Part shown: positions 18,306-27,207 of the stretch, piece by piece
Position numbering within the stretch: the stretch's first letter is position 1
Layout of the letters: the number at the start of each line of letters is the position of its first letter
Assembly (NCBI RefSeq): GCF_030323025.1
Contig: NZ_CP097329.1
Span: 2,139,001 to 2,203,000, forward strand
DNA: 64,000 nt
Source of the DNA: Pseudanabaena mucicola str. Chao 1806
GTDB taxonomy: Bacteria; Cyanobacteriota; Cyanobacteriia; Pseudanabaenales; Pseudanabaenaceae
Reading direction: 5' to 3'
The notes under the pieces: generated by a model
Database searches by the model: none
The model's input: only the letters and a program-made list of their open reading frames with translations
What the model was told of the DNA's origin: nothing
Position numbers and translations under genes: made by a program

Positions 18306-18884
18306 ATGAAACTTGTAATTCAAGGCAAGAATATTGAAGTCACTGAAGCTATCCGCGAGTATGTCGAGCAAAAAATTGACAAAGCGGTTAGCCATTTCCA
18401 ATCGTTAACCACGGAGGTAGATGTGCATCTATCTGTGGCTCGTAATCCTCGCATTGCGTCAAGTCAATCTGCGGAAGTCACAGTCTATGCCAATGGATCC
18501 GTAATCCGTGCCGAGGAAAAGACTGAGAATTTGTATGCCAGTATTGACCTAGTTGCTGACAAGATTTCACGCAAGTTGCGGAAATTTAAGGAACGCAAGA
18601 CTGATCGCGCTGCTGCAAAGACTAGTGTTGCCGTTGTTGAGCAACCTCCTGTACCACTTCCCAATGGTAATCGTGTGGTTGAACTTCCCAATCAAGTTGT
18701 GCGAAATAAGTACTTCACAATGCCTGCGATGTCAGTGGATGAAGCTTTGGAACATTTGGAGTTGATCGATCATGATTTTTATGTTTTTCGCAATGCAGAG
18801 ACAGGGGATATCAACGTTGTGTATGAACGCAATCATGGTGGCTATGGTGTAATTCAACCCCATGATGTCAATAGGAAACATTAA
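18306..18884 (+). CDS. hpf: ribosome hibernation promoting factor (long HPF / LrtA)
   Basis: Binds the 30S decoding centre and dimerises or silences ribosomes in the dark or stress. It has an N-terminal sigma54-modulation fold (I-Q-G-K-N-I-E-V-T through F-K-E-R-K), a variable linker, and a C-terminal dimerisation domain ([11 protein letters not shown] through H-D-F-Y-V-F-R-N). This is the long form. The frame extends upstream to a TTG at 18279, but ATG 18306 fits the family start and has an AGCGAGG SD. Synonym in cyanobacteria: lrtA. Confidence 0.95.
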   Translation: MKLVIQGKNIEVTEAIREYVEQKIDKAVSHFQSLTTEVDVHLSVARNPRIASSQSAEVTVYANGSVIRAEEKTENLYASIDLVADKISRKLRKFKERKTDRAAAKTSVAVVEQPPVPLPNGNRVVELPNQVVRNKYFTMPAMSVDEALEHLELIDHDFYVFRNAETGDINVVYERNHGGYGVIQPHDVNRKH

Positions 18885-18891
18885 CATCTCA

Positions 18892-18984
18892 TAGGGCTTG
18901 CTCAAACCGAACGAATTTATTAGGTTAGATGGAGTTGTAGCGCGGGCAAAGCCCAAACAACATTTCCCCAATGCGTAAGTCCTA
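18892..18984. repeat. palindromic repeat, family E (degenerate)
   Basis: Ends TAGGGCTTGC and GCGTAAGTCCTA with internal CAAACCGAACGAATTTATTAG. The full version is at 38338-38430; here the central GC arms no longer match. Confidence 0.75.
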
Positions 18985-18988
18985 ATCT

Positions 18989-19029
18989 CATAAAAAAGAA
19001 GGGGTGCTTTTGGTCCCTTCTTTTTTATG
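18989..19029. terminator. terminator hairpin
   Basis: CATAAAAAAGAAGGG / CCCTTCTTTTTTATG with an 11-nt loop, between hpf and queF. Confidence 0.8.
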
Positions 19030-19133
19030 CAGTAAATTTTGCCCTATTTGAGTCTGGATTTGCTACGCTAGGAGCCTAGACCCCATCTGGCACTCAACTT
19101 AAATCAATTTTATCTTTTATTTGTAGAGCAGAT

Positions 19134-19517
19134 ATGACCGTTAAGTATGGCGAACAAGCGATCGCAGAAGCAACTCTGACAACTTTCCCAAATCCTAGAA
19201 TTGGCAGAGACTATAGCGTTCAGATTACCTTACCTGAATTCACTTGTAAATGCCCATTTTCGGGCTATCCCGACTTTGCCACTATTTACATTACCTATAC
19301 CCCCAACCTAGTACTGGTTGAACTGAAAGCAATTAAGCTTTACATCAATGGCTATCGTGATCGCTTTATTTCCCATGAGGAATCAGTTAACCAAATTTTG
19401 GACGATTTTGTGAAAGCAGGCGATCCACTTAGAATAAATATCAAAGGTGACTTTAGCCCTCGTGGTAATGTGCATACAGTAGTTGAAGTCAATTATACAA
19501 AGCCAATTACTGACTAA
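19134..19517 (+). CDS. queF: NADPH-dependent preQ0 reductase
   Basis: Reduces 7-cyano-7-deazaguanine to preQ1 for queuosine in tRNA. It is the short unimodular type (127 aa). Catalytic C40 (C-K-C-P-F-S-G-Y-P-D-F) and D47 are present, followed by the NADPH/substrate segment V-E-L-K-A-I-K-L-Y and the H-E-E-S motif. No preQ1 riboswitch was recognised upstream. Confidence 0.95.
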   Translation: MTVKYGEQAIAEATLTTFPNPRIGRDYSVQITLPEFTCKCPFSGYPDFATIYITYTPNLVLVELKAIKLYINGYRDRFISHEESVNQILDDFVKAGDPLRINIKGDFSPRGNVHTVVEVNYTKPITD

Positions 19518-19666
19518 TTAATCTTAATCTACAACGATTACCAAAAATTATCAGTTACAGTCTATTTGGGCTGAATTAAAATTGCACTAAATTGCACTAA
19601 ATTCTTTGATCACAGGGAACCATCATAGATGTAAATACGTCACACAAATCTAGATGTAGTTAAATT

Positions 19667-20104
19667 ATGAGACTTCTCAAGAAATATCAATCGTCTGCTA
19701 GTGCAGAAATTAACCTAACAGCTTTGTTGGATGTGGTGTTCTCGATTTTGGCATTTTTTATTTTGCTATCATCAGCACTAATTGTCCCTAGTCGCCTCGG
19801 TGTCGATCTGCCAATTAGCGATCGCAATAGTAATGCTAATCAAAACACATCTGATCTTAAATCTGAAGATATTTTTTTAATCACCCTAGATCCCAATGGT
19901 CAAATGCTCTCTAATGGAAAACTTGTCGGCTCTCAAAAGCTGGAACAGGATATTCGTAATTTCTTAGCAACATCTTCCAAGGGATTCGTTGTCCTAAGTG
20001 CAGATAATACAAATGTATCTTACCAACTGGTCATTAATCGTCTTGCTGAGCTTAGAGGCATCGCAGGCAATCGTGTGGCGATCGCCACCTCTAAATCTTC
20101 ATAA
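19667..20104 (+). CDS. exbD: ExbD/TolR-type biopolymer transport protein
   Basis: 145 residues: a short cytoplasmic N-terminus, one transmembrane helix (about 22-42) preceded by L-T-A-L-L-D-V-V-F whose Asp is the proton-motive residue of ExbD, and a periplasmic domain. It couples the proton gradient to TonB-like proteins. exbB is not adjacent here; the following gene is TonB-like, 49 bp downstream, so they probably form an operon. Confidence 0.85.
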   Translation: MRLLKKYQSSASAEINLTALLDVVFSILAFFILLSSALIVPSRLGVDLPISDRNSNANQNTSDLKSEDIFLITLDPNGQMLSNGKLVGSQKLEQDIRNFLATSSKGFVVLSADNTNVSYQLVINRLAELRGIAGNRVAIATSKSS

Positions 20105-20153
20105 TTAGTTAAGTCGTAAAATGAAAATCAATTAAAAACTTACTAATAAAACT

Positions 20154-21233
20154 ATGTTGCCGACCGAACCTGAAAGCCAACTAACTGTAAGTCCATCAAA
20201 GCAACCCATGAATTTTGTGCATAAAACTTTGAACAGGGAAGCCATGAGTCAGGTGGCTAGTAAAGTAAGCACTTTCGTTATCGAAAATCCCTTTTGGATG
20301 CTAGTGATAGGATCTATTGGTTTGCATACAGCATTTGTCCTCCTCACTCCTAACCCTATTAAAAAAGCAGAAATCCCTCCTGAAGTGATTGTGCCAACTG
20401 TGAAGTTGCCACCAACGCAAATAACGACTCTCCCCAGAACTAATAAATCTATTTTCGATAACTTATTTGTTAAATCAGCAAATAATAAGTTTAATGTAGC
20501 AAATAATGCATCACCGAATTCGTCAAATCCTCTAGCTCGTATAGAAAATTTTCCGCTAGCAGACAATAGTGCTACCTTCGATGATTCACTATTTCTAAAT
20601 CCTCAGTCCCCCACAACACCTACTGAAGTTATCAAAACCCAATCTCCTGTAACTAAACTATCCCCCCCATCACGGTTTTCTGAATCTGGTCAAATCGATA
20701 ACACGACTAAAAAAACTGCCACTAACAATATCAAGCCAGAGCTACAAGGGAATAGCTTAAAAAAAGATCCTAACCCTGACTTTAAGAATAATGAAAATTG
20801 GAAACTAGCACTTGGTAATGGTAAAACAACCTCTCAAGAAACAACTAGGTTTCCAGAGAAACAGTTTAAAGATGTTGCAACTTTAATGTTCAGTGATCCT
20901 GATATTATCGAGTATAGAAAGCAAGGTATTCTCAAAGACACAGTCATCGCCCCTAAAGATAAGTTGATTTCTCTCTCAGATGAGAAGAGAGAAAAAGGTG
21001 TTGAATGGATTCCTCCCAAAACTACAAAGGTTGAAGGTAAACGCGGAACTATCACTTATGCCTGGCTATTAGAACCTGACGGTAAGATTGCCAAAACATT
21101 TGTTGAGGCAAGTGCTGATCAAGACTTACTGAAAATTGTCAAAGAGACTGTTAAAGAATATAAATTCAAGCCTATCGATAATCTTACTAGTGGTAAACGT
21201 CGGTTTGTCTATGTTCAGTATGTTTTTCAGTAG
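20154..21233 (+). CDS. TonB-like energy transducer
   Basis: 359 residues. One membrane anchor lies at about 47-64, followed by a long low-complexity Asn/Pro/Ser/Thr/Lys region. The C-terminal domain (about 290-359) resembles TonB_C, with the pattern Y-A-W-L-L-E-P-D-G-K-I and Y-K-F-K-P-I-D then a final Y-V-Q-Y-V-F. Paired with ExbD, it would energise outer-membrane receptors. In-frame ATG codons downstream (20208, 20244) could also start translation. Confidence 0.7.
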   Translation: MLPTEPESQLTVSPSKQPMNFVHKTLNREAMSQVASKVSTFVIENPFWMLVIGSIGLHTAFVLLTPNPIKKAEIPPEVIVPTVKLPPTQITTLPRTNKSIFDNLFVKSANNKFNVANNASPNSSNPLARIENFPLADNSATFDDSLFLNPQSPTTPTEVIKTQSPVTKLSPPSRFSESGQIDNTTKKTATNNIKPELQGNSLKKDPNPDFKNNENWKLALGNGKTTSQETTRFPEKQFKDVATLMFSDPDIIEYRKQGILKDTVIAPKDKLISLSDEKREKGVEWIPPKTTKVEGKRGTITYAWLLEPDGKIAKTFVEASADQDLLKIVKETVKEYKFKPIDNLTSGKRRFVYVQYVFQ

Positions 21234-21246
21234 AAATTAGTTTAAA

Positions 21247-21396
21247 TAACGTGAGTTCGGGATAATTTTATATGGGCTTTTAGAGGGGGTTTGCGTAGCA
21301 AACCCCCTCTAAAAGCCCAAAAGTAAAAGCCTTGCTTAGCAAGGCTTTTACTTTTGGGCTTTTAAAAATTTGCCAGCTTAACCCGAACTCACGTTA
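21247..21396. repeat. double-hairpin repeat, family D
   Basis: 150-nt element: outer arms TAACGTGAGTTCGGG and CCCGAACTCACGTTA, then two inner hairpins, one GC-rich-loop (GCTTTTAGAGGGGGTTTGC) and one built on CTTTTAC...AGCAAGGC. Others: 22282-22418, 50142-50286, 51869-51979 (truncated), 57605-57752. Confidence 0.92.
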
Positions 21397-21858
21397 AATA
21401 CTGTGCTCATTTTGCCGTTGAATAAGCTTTTCTTCTAGCTAGTTTCACTGGAAAGCCTAACAGCTTAGAATTGAGGTTAATATATTGATTGAATTTTTCT
21501 ATTAAAACCTAATCTATAAATTAGGAACACATATAAGTTAACAAAAAGTTATCGAATATTTTTAAATACAAACGAAATCTCATCATTTTATAGCTTTATC
21601 AAAATCCTTAAAATCGTTTACTAGATAAGAATTTAACTAATTTAGATGTCCCAAAAGCATTCTATAACTATCACCTATAACCAATGGTAGAAATAAAAAC
21701 CTAACTGTTCGCAGTGTTGCTAGGAGCGATATGATGCGTCTTAGCACCTCCGTGGGTGATAGAGATAAACAGAACTTGTCTGAGTGCCTATACTTGGGTA
21801 CAACTTCAAGCCCTCGTTTATTAATTTGGTTGCAATCTTTAAGAGGTTTATTACATTC

Positions 21859-22158
21859 ATGGCTACTACCTACAAAGTAAAACTTATTGATAACGAAGGT
21901 AACTCTCAAACTATTGATGTTCCTTCGGATGAGTACATTCTGGATGTCGCAGAATCTCAAGGCATTGACCTTCCTTACTCATGCCGTGCTGGAGCTTGCT
22001 CTTCCTGTGCTGGTAAGATTCTCAATGGTGATATTGATCAAGGCGACCAGTCCTTCTTGGATGATGAGCAAATTGAAGCTGGATATGCCCTACTTTGTGT
22101 AACCTATGCTCAATCCGACCTCGAAGTATTGACCCACCAAGAAGAAGCTCTATACTAA
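21859..22158 (+). CDS. petF: 2Fe-2S ferredoxin, plant type
   Basis: 99-residue soluble electron carrier taking electrons from photosystem I to FNR, FTR and other acceptors. Cluster ligands C42, C47, C50 and C80 follow the C-x4-C-x2-C...C pattern ([10 protein letters not shown]). ATG 21859 gives the family start; an in-frame upstream start at 21784 would add an unlikely 25 residues. A second ferredoxin gene with a similar leader lies 520 bp downstream, pointing to duplication. Confidence 0.95.
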   Translation: MATTYKVKLIDNEGNSQTIDVPSDEYILDVAESQGIDLPYSCRAGACSSCAGKILNGDIDQGDQSFLDDEQIEAGYALLCVTYAQSDLEVLTHQEEALY

Positions 22159-22187
22159 CCTCTTCTTAAAAAAATTAGAAATATTCT

Positions 22188-22234
22188 AAAAGCTCCTTGC
22201 ACTAACTGATGCGTTAGGCGCACGGAGCTTTTTT
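22188..22234 (+). terminator. terminator after the first ferredoxin
   Basis: AAAAGCTCC / GGAGCTTTT arms with a T-run, 30 bp beyond the stop. Confidence 0.8.
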
Positions 22235-22281
22235 GAGCTATAGAATGTAACGAGGTATTTGTAGCAAAAATTTTTCTAATT

Positions 22282-22418
22282 TAACATGAGTTCGGGATAA
22301 TTTGAAACAGGTTTTGCTACGCAAACCCTCTCTCAAAACTCAAAAGGAAAAGCCTTGCTAAGCAAGGCTTTTCCTTTTGAGTTTTAAAAATTTGCCAGCT
22401 TAACCCGAACTGACGTTA
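22282..22418. repeat. double-hairpin repeat, family D
   Basis: Copy with a shortened 5' hairpin arm and intact 3' hairpin (AAAGCCTTGC / GCAAGGCTTT); it lies between the two ferredoxin genes. Confidence 0.88.
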
Positions 22419-22677
22419 ATTTATAGTTTGAATGCCAAGATAACTTGCTACACGTCCTTTCAGATGACAATCACCGATACTAAGCATTATTAATATTCGC
22501 GTTTGCTTAAGATCAAAAAATATCAAGGTAATAGTTTGCTGTAATTCTTACCTAATTGGATTTGGGCGAGACTTTGACAAGATAAATGTAGCTCAATTCA
22601 TTGTTTCTCTCTTGTTTAGGGCTCGGATATCACTTATGATTGGGGCTGCAATCCTTAATAGGTTTATTACAGAAAAC

Positions 22678-22971
22678 ATGGCTACATACAAAGTAACGCT
22701 TATTACCGACGGTGATTCTAAAACCATCAATGTATCTGATGACGATTACATTCTTGACGTTGCCGAAGCTGAAGGTTTAGATCTTCCTTACTCCTGTCGT
22801 GCTGGTGCTTGCTCTTCCTGTGCAGGTAAAGTCATCAGCGGCACTGTTAATCAAGAAGATCAGTCTTTCTTGGATGATGATCAGATCGAAGCTGGATATG
22901 TGTTGACCTGTGTCGCTAAGCCAACCTCTGATGTCACCATTGAGACCCACAAAGAAGAAGAGCTTTACTAA
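22678..22971 (+). CDS. petF: 2Fe-2S ferredoxin, plant type (second copy)
   Basis: 97 residues, closely similar to the gene at 21859 and sharing [17 protein letters not shown] and Q-S-F-L-D-D. Ligands C40, C45, C48, C78. The frame reaches upstream to 22612, but ATG 22678 is the family start. The leader sequence GCAATC-TTAA-AGGTTTATTACA is shared with the first copy. It may differ in expression or partner. Confidence 0.95.
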   Translation: MATYKVTLITDGDSKTINVSDDDYILDVAEAEGLDLPYSCRAGACSSCAGKVISGTVNQEDQSFLDDDQIEAGYVLTCVAKPTSDVTIETHKEEELY

Positions 22972-23018
22972 GTGAATTCTTTGCGTAAATTATCTGTGTA
23001 AATTTTCGTAGATATTAC

Positions 23019-23062
23019 GAAAGCGCTGATCGCTAACTTAACTTAGTGTTCGGCGCTTTTTT
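23019..23062 (+). terminator. terminator after the second ferredoxin
   Basis: AAAGCGC...GCGCTTTTTT stem-loop about 50 bp after the stop. Confidence 0.7.
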
Positions 23063-23161
23063 GATGATACACAGCCAAAATTTTAATTCAGTGCAACACT
23101 GTAACGTTGTAATTTGGTGTTACATTTTTCAGAATCCAAATTGTAAGGGGCAGCACCAATT

Positions 23162-24877
23162 TTGTCTGGCAACGAAGAAGAAGATATCGGCATCGAAACC
23201 CAACCACCACAACCTACTAAGCGATCGCTTCTCAATATCGCAACGACTGTGGCAGTTGCCACTTTATTGAGCAAAATATTTGGTTTACTGCGACAAGTGG
23301 CGATCGCGGCTGCCTTTGGTAATGGCACGGCATATGGTGCATATAACTTTGCCTATGTAATTCCTGGCTTTCTGTTGATTTTGCTTGGCGGTATTAATGG
23401 ACCTTTTCACAGCGCGATCGTCAGTGTCCTTGCCAAACGCGATCGCCGCGAAGTTGCCACGATCATCGACAGCATCACTACGATCGTTACAGGTTTTTTG
23501 TTATTAATGACGATCGCTTTAGTGATTTTTGCGGAACCATTAATGCATCTAGTTGCCCCAGGGCTATTTGTCCCAGAGTCTGACTTACTAGCTAAAGGGA
23601 TTACCCCTGAAGCAATTCAAAATCTCAAGATTACTAAAGACATTGCCATCCAACAGTTTCAGATCATGGCTCCGATGGCAGTCTTAGCAGGATTAGTGGG
23701 GATTGGCTTTGGCGCGCTTAATGCCTCGGATACCTACTGGTTGCCTTCGGTGAGTCCCATCTTTTCTAGCTTAACTGTGCTAATTGGTATTGGCGGTTTA
23801 GTGTGGACGATGGGCAACAAAATCCTGCTGCCAGAAAATGCGATGTTAGGCGGCGCAGTCCTCGCTTGGTCAACGCTAGCAGGTGCAGTGATGCAATGGC
23901 TAGTGCAATTACCCGTGCAGATTAAATCGGGCATGGGGGGGTTTAAGCTCAGGTTTGACTTTCAGCGTCCCGAAGTCAAAGAAGTGATGAAAATAATGGT
24001 TCCTGCGACTTTTTCATCGGGGATGTTGCAAATTAATGTCTGGACTGACTTATTTTTCGCGTCCTTCATCCCTAATGCGGCGGCGGAGGTTTCGGCAATG
24101 GGCTATGCAGGTTTGCTAGTGCAAACGCCTTTAGGGATTTTGTCGAATGTGATCCTTGTCCCACTATTTCCCGTTTTATCGAAACTAACCGATCCCGAAA
24201 ATTTAGATGAACTAAAACAGCGTATTCGTCAAGGCTTGATGCTGACAGCTTTGACGATGTTGCCCTTGAGTGCCTTAATGGTAGCTTTAGCATTGCCCAT
24301 CTCTCAGGTGGTTTACGAACGTTATGCTTTTGATACAGAGGCTTCACAACTGACCGCTACCGTATTGATGGCTTACTCTGTAGGTATGTTCGTGTATTTG
24401 GGTCGCGATGTGTTGGTACGGGTGTTTTATGCACTTGGAGATGGCGATACTCCTTTTAAAATTAGCATTGTTAATATTTTTCTGAATGGTCTATTTGATT
24501 ACCTCCTAGTCCAAAAATTTGGCGCATCGGGACTAGTCCTCGCAACGGTAGCCGTAAACGTTATTTCTATGATTGTGATGATGTATGTCCTTGATCGCCG
24601 TCTGAATGGAATGCCACTCAAAAGCTGGAGTATCACGATTTTGGGACTGGTCATTGCCAGTGTGATCGCAGGTGGAATAAGTTGGGGGCTTTACTATGTC
24701 ATGAGCCAAAACTTTGCCAATATGAGTGTGATAATGAGGTTTGGGGCAGAGGTCAGTGGTTTATTGATCGCCAGTGCAGTTGGTCTAATAATATTCGGGG
24801 CGCTCGCATTACAAATGAAAATCCCAGAGATTAACACACTTACCAATCAAATTAAACGCCGCTTTTCACGTAAATAG
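23162..24877 (+). CDS. murJ: lipid II flippase MurJ
   Basis: Flips lipid-linked peptidoglycan precursors across the inner membrane. 571 residues with about 14 hydrophobic helices and MurJ/MviN motifs (F-G-N-G-T-A-Y-G-A-Y-N-F-A, N-A-S-D-T-Y-W-L-P-S). TTG start at 23162: an in-frame stop at 23144-23146 leaves no ATG or GTG upstream, and TAAGGGG sits 11 bp before it. Confidence 0.93.
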   Translation: MSGNEEEDIGIETQPPQPTKRSLLNIATTVAVATLLSKIFGLLRQVAIAAAFGNGTAYGAYNFAYVIPGFLLILLGGINGPFHSAIVSVLAKRDRREVATIIDSITTIVTGFLLLMTIALVIFAEPLMHLVAPGLFVPESDLLAKGITPEAIQNLKITKDIAIQQFQIMAPMAVLAGLVGIGFGALNASDTYWLPSVSPIFSSLTVLIGIGGLVWTMGNKILLPENAMLGGAVLAWSTLAGAVMQWLVQLPVQIKSGMGGFKLRFDFQRPEVKEVMKIMVPATFSSGMLQINVWTDLFFASFIPNAAAEVSAMGYAGLLVQTPLGILSNVILVPLFPVLSKLTDPENLDELKQRIRQGLMLTALTMLPLSALMVALALPISQVVYERYAFDTEASQLTATVLMAYSVGMFVYLGRDVLVRVFYALGDGDTPFKISIVNIFLNGLFDYLLVQKFGASGLVLATVAVNVISMIVMMYVLDRRLNGMPLKSWSITILGLVIASVIAGGISWGLYYVMSQNFANMSVIMRFGAEVSGLLIASAVGLIIFGALALQMKIPEINTLTNQIKRRFSRK

Positions 24878-24954
24878 CTCAAATCTTATGAAACTGAGAT
24901 TTGCCCCGCATTATAAGATTGTTCTAACAAAATTGTCGACAACTATAAAATTAA

Positions 24955-25035
24955 GGTAGTGCTGCAAAGTAATTTTTTTAGTAATTGTGTTGCGGGCGCG
25001 AAGCGCCCGCAACACAATTACATTGCATGACTACC
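24955..25035. repeat. palindromic repeat, family C
   Basis: Full copy of the 17896 element, with the central loop inverted (GCGCGAAGCGC). Confidence 0.92.
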
Positions 25036-25107
25036 AAAATTAATTATCAATATGTCAAGATGATTAGCAAATCTGAGATCTTCTTAGAAATAACTTAACA
25101 ATAGCTT

Positions 25108-27141
25108 ATGAGTCTTATAGCAGGGCAGCTAGTCGGCGGACATTACGAAGTTATGACACTTTTAGGTGGTGGCGGATTTGGTGAGACCTATCTTGCGCGG
25201 GACTTACATTTGCCTGGTCATCCATCAAGGGTCATCAAAAGACTATGTCCACGCAATCAAGACCCAAATATGTTGCAGATCTCACGGCGACTATTTGACA
25301 CTGAAGCTCAGGTACTGTATCGACTAGGGGCATATCCTCAGATTCCACAACTATTTGCTCATTTTGAAGAATTATCAGAATTTTATCTAGTTCAAGAATA
25401 TATTGACGGCAAAGACCTCAGCCATGAATTGATTGGAGGCAAAATTTGGGATCAGTTTGCAGTTGTCGATCTATTGCAAAATCTACTCACGGTGTTGAGC
25501 TTTGTGCATCACCATAATGTCATTCATCGTGATATTAAACCTGAAAATATTATTAGGCGGAGTGATGGACAGCTTTTTCTTATTGATTTTGGCATAGTTA
25601 AGCAAATTGCTACGCCGACGATGGTCTTGAATGGACAGGATGATCAGACGACCTATACAGTGGGCATTGGTACTCCTGGATATATGCCCAGTGAGCAAGC
25701 ACATGGAGAACCAAAGTTTGCAAGCGATCTCTATGCGATCGGCATGATTGGTATCCAAGCTTTGACAGGGATTTCGCCTAGTCACTTAGGAAAGGATGAC
25801 AATCTCGAAATTGTGTGGCGACCCTATGCCCCTAATGTCTATCCCGAATTTGCGGATATTCTCTCGCAGATGGTGCGGTTCGATTTTCGCCAGCGTTATG
25901 CTAATGCTCATATCGCCTACGAAGCGCTCAAGGAATTTCGCGATCGCTATCCAATTCCGATTCTGAATCACTGTTTGACAACAATTCGACTCAGCGAAGG
26001 GCTGACGAGTGATGATCTGCATGATCGCCACTTAGCGCAACAATCCAAATCCAAGAATTTAGCCATTTGGCAGCATCTTCAGGCTTGGCATTGGGTGGTG
26101 GGTTTGACAACGCTCGGTGCGATCGCCTTAACAACTATCGTCTTGCTATTAGCCGTTCCACCGAAGCCAAGCCGTACTAACGGAGTTGGAGAAACCAATA
26201 TCATTAGTCCGAATCCTCAAGCTTTAACCACATCTACCAATGACTCTGTTAGCACTGGCTCCATTACTCTATTTAAAGAATTTGCAACTAGTGATGCGAT
26301 TTATGGTGTAGCACTTAGTTCTGATGGTAAAACCCTTGCGGCTGGGAGTTCGGAGCGCGTCATTGACTTCTGGGATATAGTTGCAGGGCAGAAACTCCAA
26401 AGCTTAAATGGTAATACGGGGCGAGTTTATGACATTTACTTTAGTCCCGATGGCAAAAAAATCGTGAGTGGCAGTGATGATCGTAAAGTGATCATTTGGG
26501 ATGTGAAAACCAGCAAAATTTTGCGTACTCTCGAAGGGCATCAAGAACGGGTATACACAACTATTTTTAGTCCCGATGGCAAAATGATTGCCAGTTCTGG
26601 AGCCGATCGCACGATTCGTCTATGGAATGCTGATACAGGTAAACCCATTAATATTTTCCAAGAAAAATCTTGGGTATATGATGTCTCTTTTACTCCTGAT
26701 GGCAAACTGTTAGCCAGTGCCTGCCAAGATGGTGCAATTCATCTTTGGAATGTGGAAACGGGCAAAATTGTCAAAACCCTATCGGAAAGCGGTAGTTCCG
26801 TCCGTTCCATTGCCTATAGCAATAGTGGCAAACTGATTGCTGCTGCCATGGAAGACAATACCGTGCGTCTATGGGATGCAGCTACAGGACAACTCAAGGA
26901 AGTACTGACTGGACATACTGGAGAAGTCCATACCCTCGATTTTAGTAAAGACGATCGCTTACTGGCGACTGGTAGTGCAGATAAAACTGTGCGAGTTTGG
27001 CATTTAAAGGAGAAGCGATCGCCACAAGTATTAGCAGATCATGAACGTGGTGTCGCCTCCGTAGAATTTAGCAATGATCAGAAGTTTTTAGTTAGTGGCA
27101 GTCTCGATGGCAAAATCAAAATTTGGAAATTAGGTTCATAA
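25108..27141 (+). CDS. Ser/Thr protein kinase with WD40 propeller
   Basis: 677 residues. The Hanks-type kinase domain (about 13-285) has a glycine loop L-G-G-G-G-F-G-E-T-Y (19-28), catalytic lysine K44, catalytic loop H-R-D-I-K-P-E-N (140-147) and D-F-G (160-162), so it is predicted active. One transmembrane helix (about 328-350) follows, then about seven WD40 repeats (390-677). This kinase-TM-WD40 layout is common in filamentous cyanobacteria. The propeller probably faces the periplasm and acts as sensor or docking platform. Confidence 0.92.
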   Translation: MSLIAGQLVGGHYEVMTLLGGGGFGETYLARDLHLPGHPSRVIKRLCPRNQDPNMLQISRRLFDTEAQVLYRLGAYPQIPQLFAHFEELSEFYLVQEYIDGKDLSHELIGGKIWDQFAVVDLLQNLLTVLSFVHHHNVIHRDIKPENIIRRSDGQLFLIDFGIVKQIATPTMVLNGQDDQTTYTVGIGTPGYMPSEQAHGEPKFASDLYAIGMIGIQALTGISPSHLGKDDNLEIVWRPYAPNVYPEFADILSQMVRFDFRQRYANAHIAYEALKEFRDRYPIPILNHCLTTIRLSEGLTSDDLHDRHLAQQSKSKNLAIWQHLQAWHWVVGLTTLGAIALTTIVLLLAVPPKPSRTNGVGETNIISPNPQALTTSTNDSVSTGSITLFKEFATSDAIYGVALSSDGKTLAAGSSERVIDFWDIVAGQKLQSLNGNTGRVYDIYFSPDGKKIVSGSDDRKVIIWDVKTSKILRTLEGHQERVYTTIFSPDGKMIASSGADRTIRLWNADTGKPINIFQEKSWVYDVSFTPDGKLLASACQDGAIHLWNVETGKIVKTLSESGSSVRSIAYSNSGKLIAAAMEDNTVRLWDAATGQLKEVLTGHTGEVHTLDFSKDDRLLATGSADKTVRVWHLKEKRSPQVLADHERGVASVEFSNDQKFLVSGSLDGKIKIWKLGS

Positions 27142-27159
27142 AATTCTCAGGGAAAATCA

Positions 27160-27196
27160 ATTTTTTATGGCGCGGCGAAGCCGCGCCATAAAAAAT
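27160..27196. terminator. bidirectional terminator hairpin
   Basis: ATTTTTTATGGCGCGGC and its complement around GAA, between the convergent kinase and ligase genes; T-runs on both sides. Confidence 0.8.
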
Positions 27197-27207
27197 ATCT
27201 AACCAGC

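Noticed and set aside
18485-18691. Antisense and alternative-frame ORFs within hpf
   Set aside because: Fully contained in the hpf coding sequence and without motif support.
19030-19133. preQ1 riboswitch before queF
   Set aside because: No matching stem plus A-rich tail pattern could be formed.
21247-22418. CRISPR-like array from regularly repeated hairpins
   Set aside because: Copies are far apart, palindromic and of variable length, with no uniform spacers and no cas genes.
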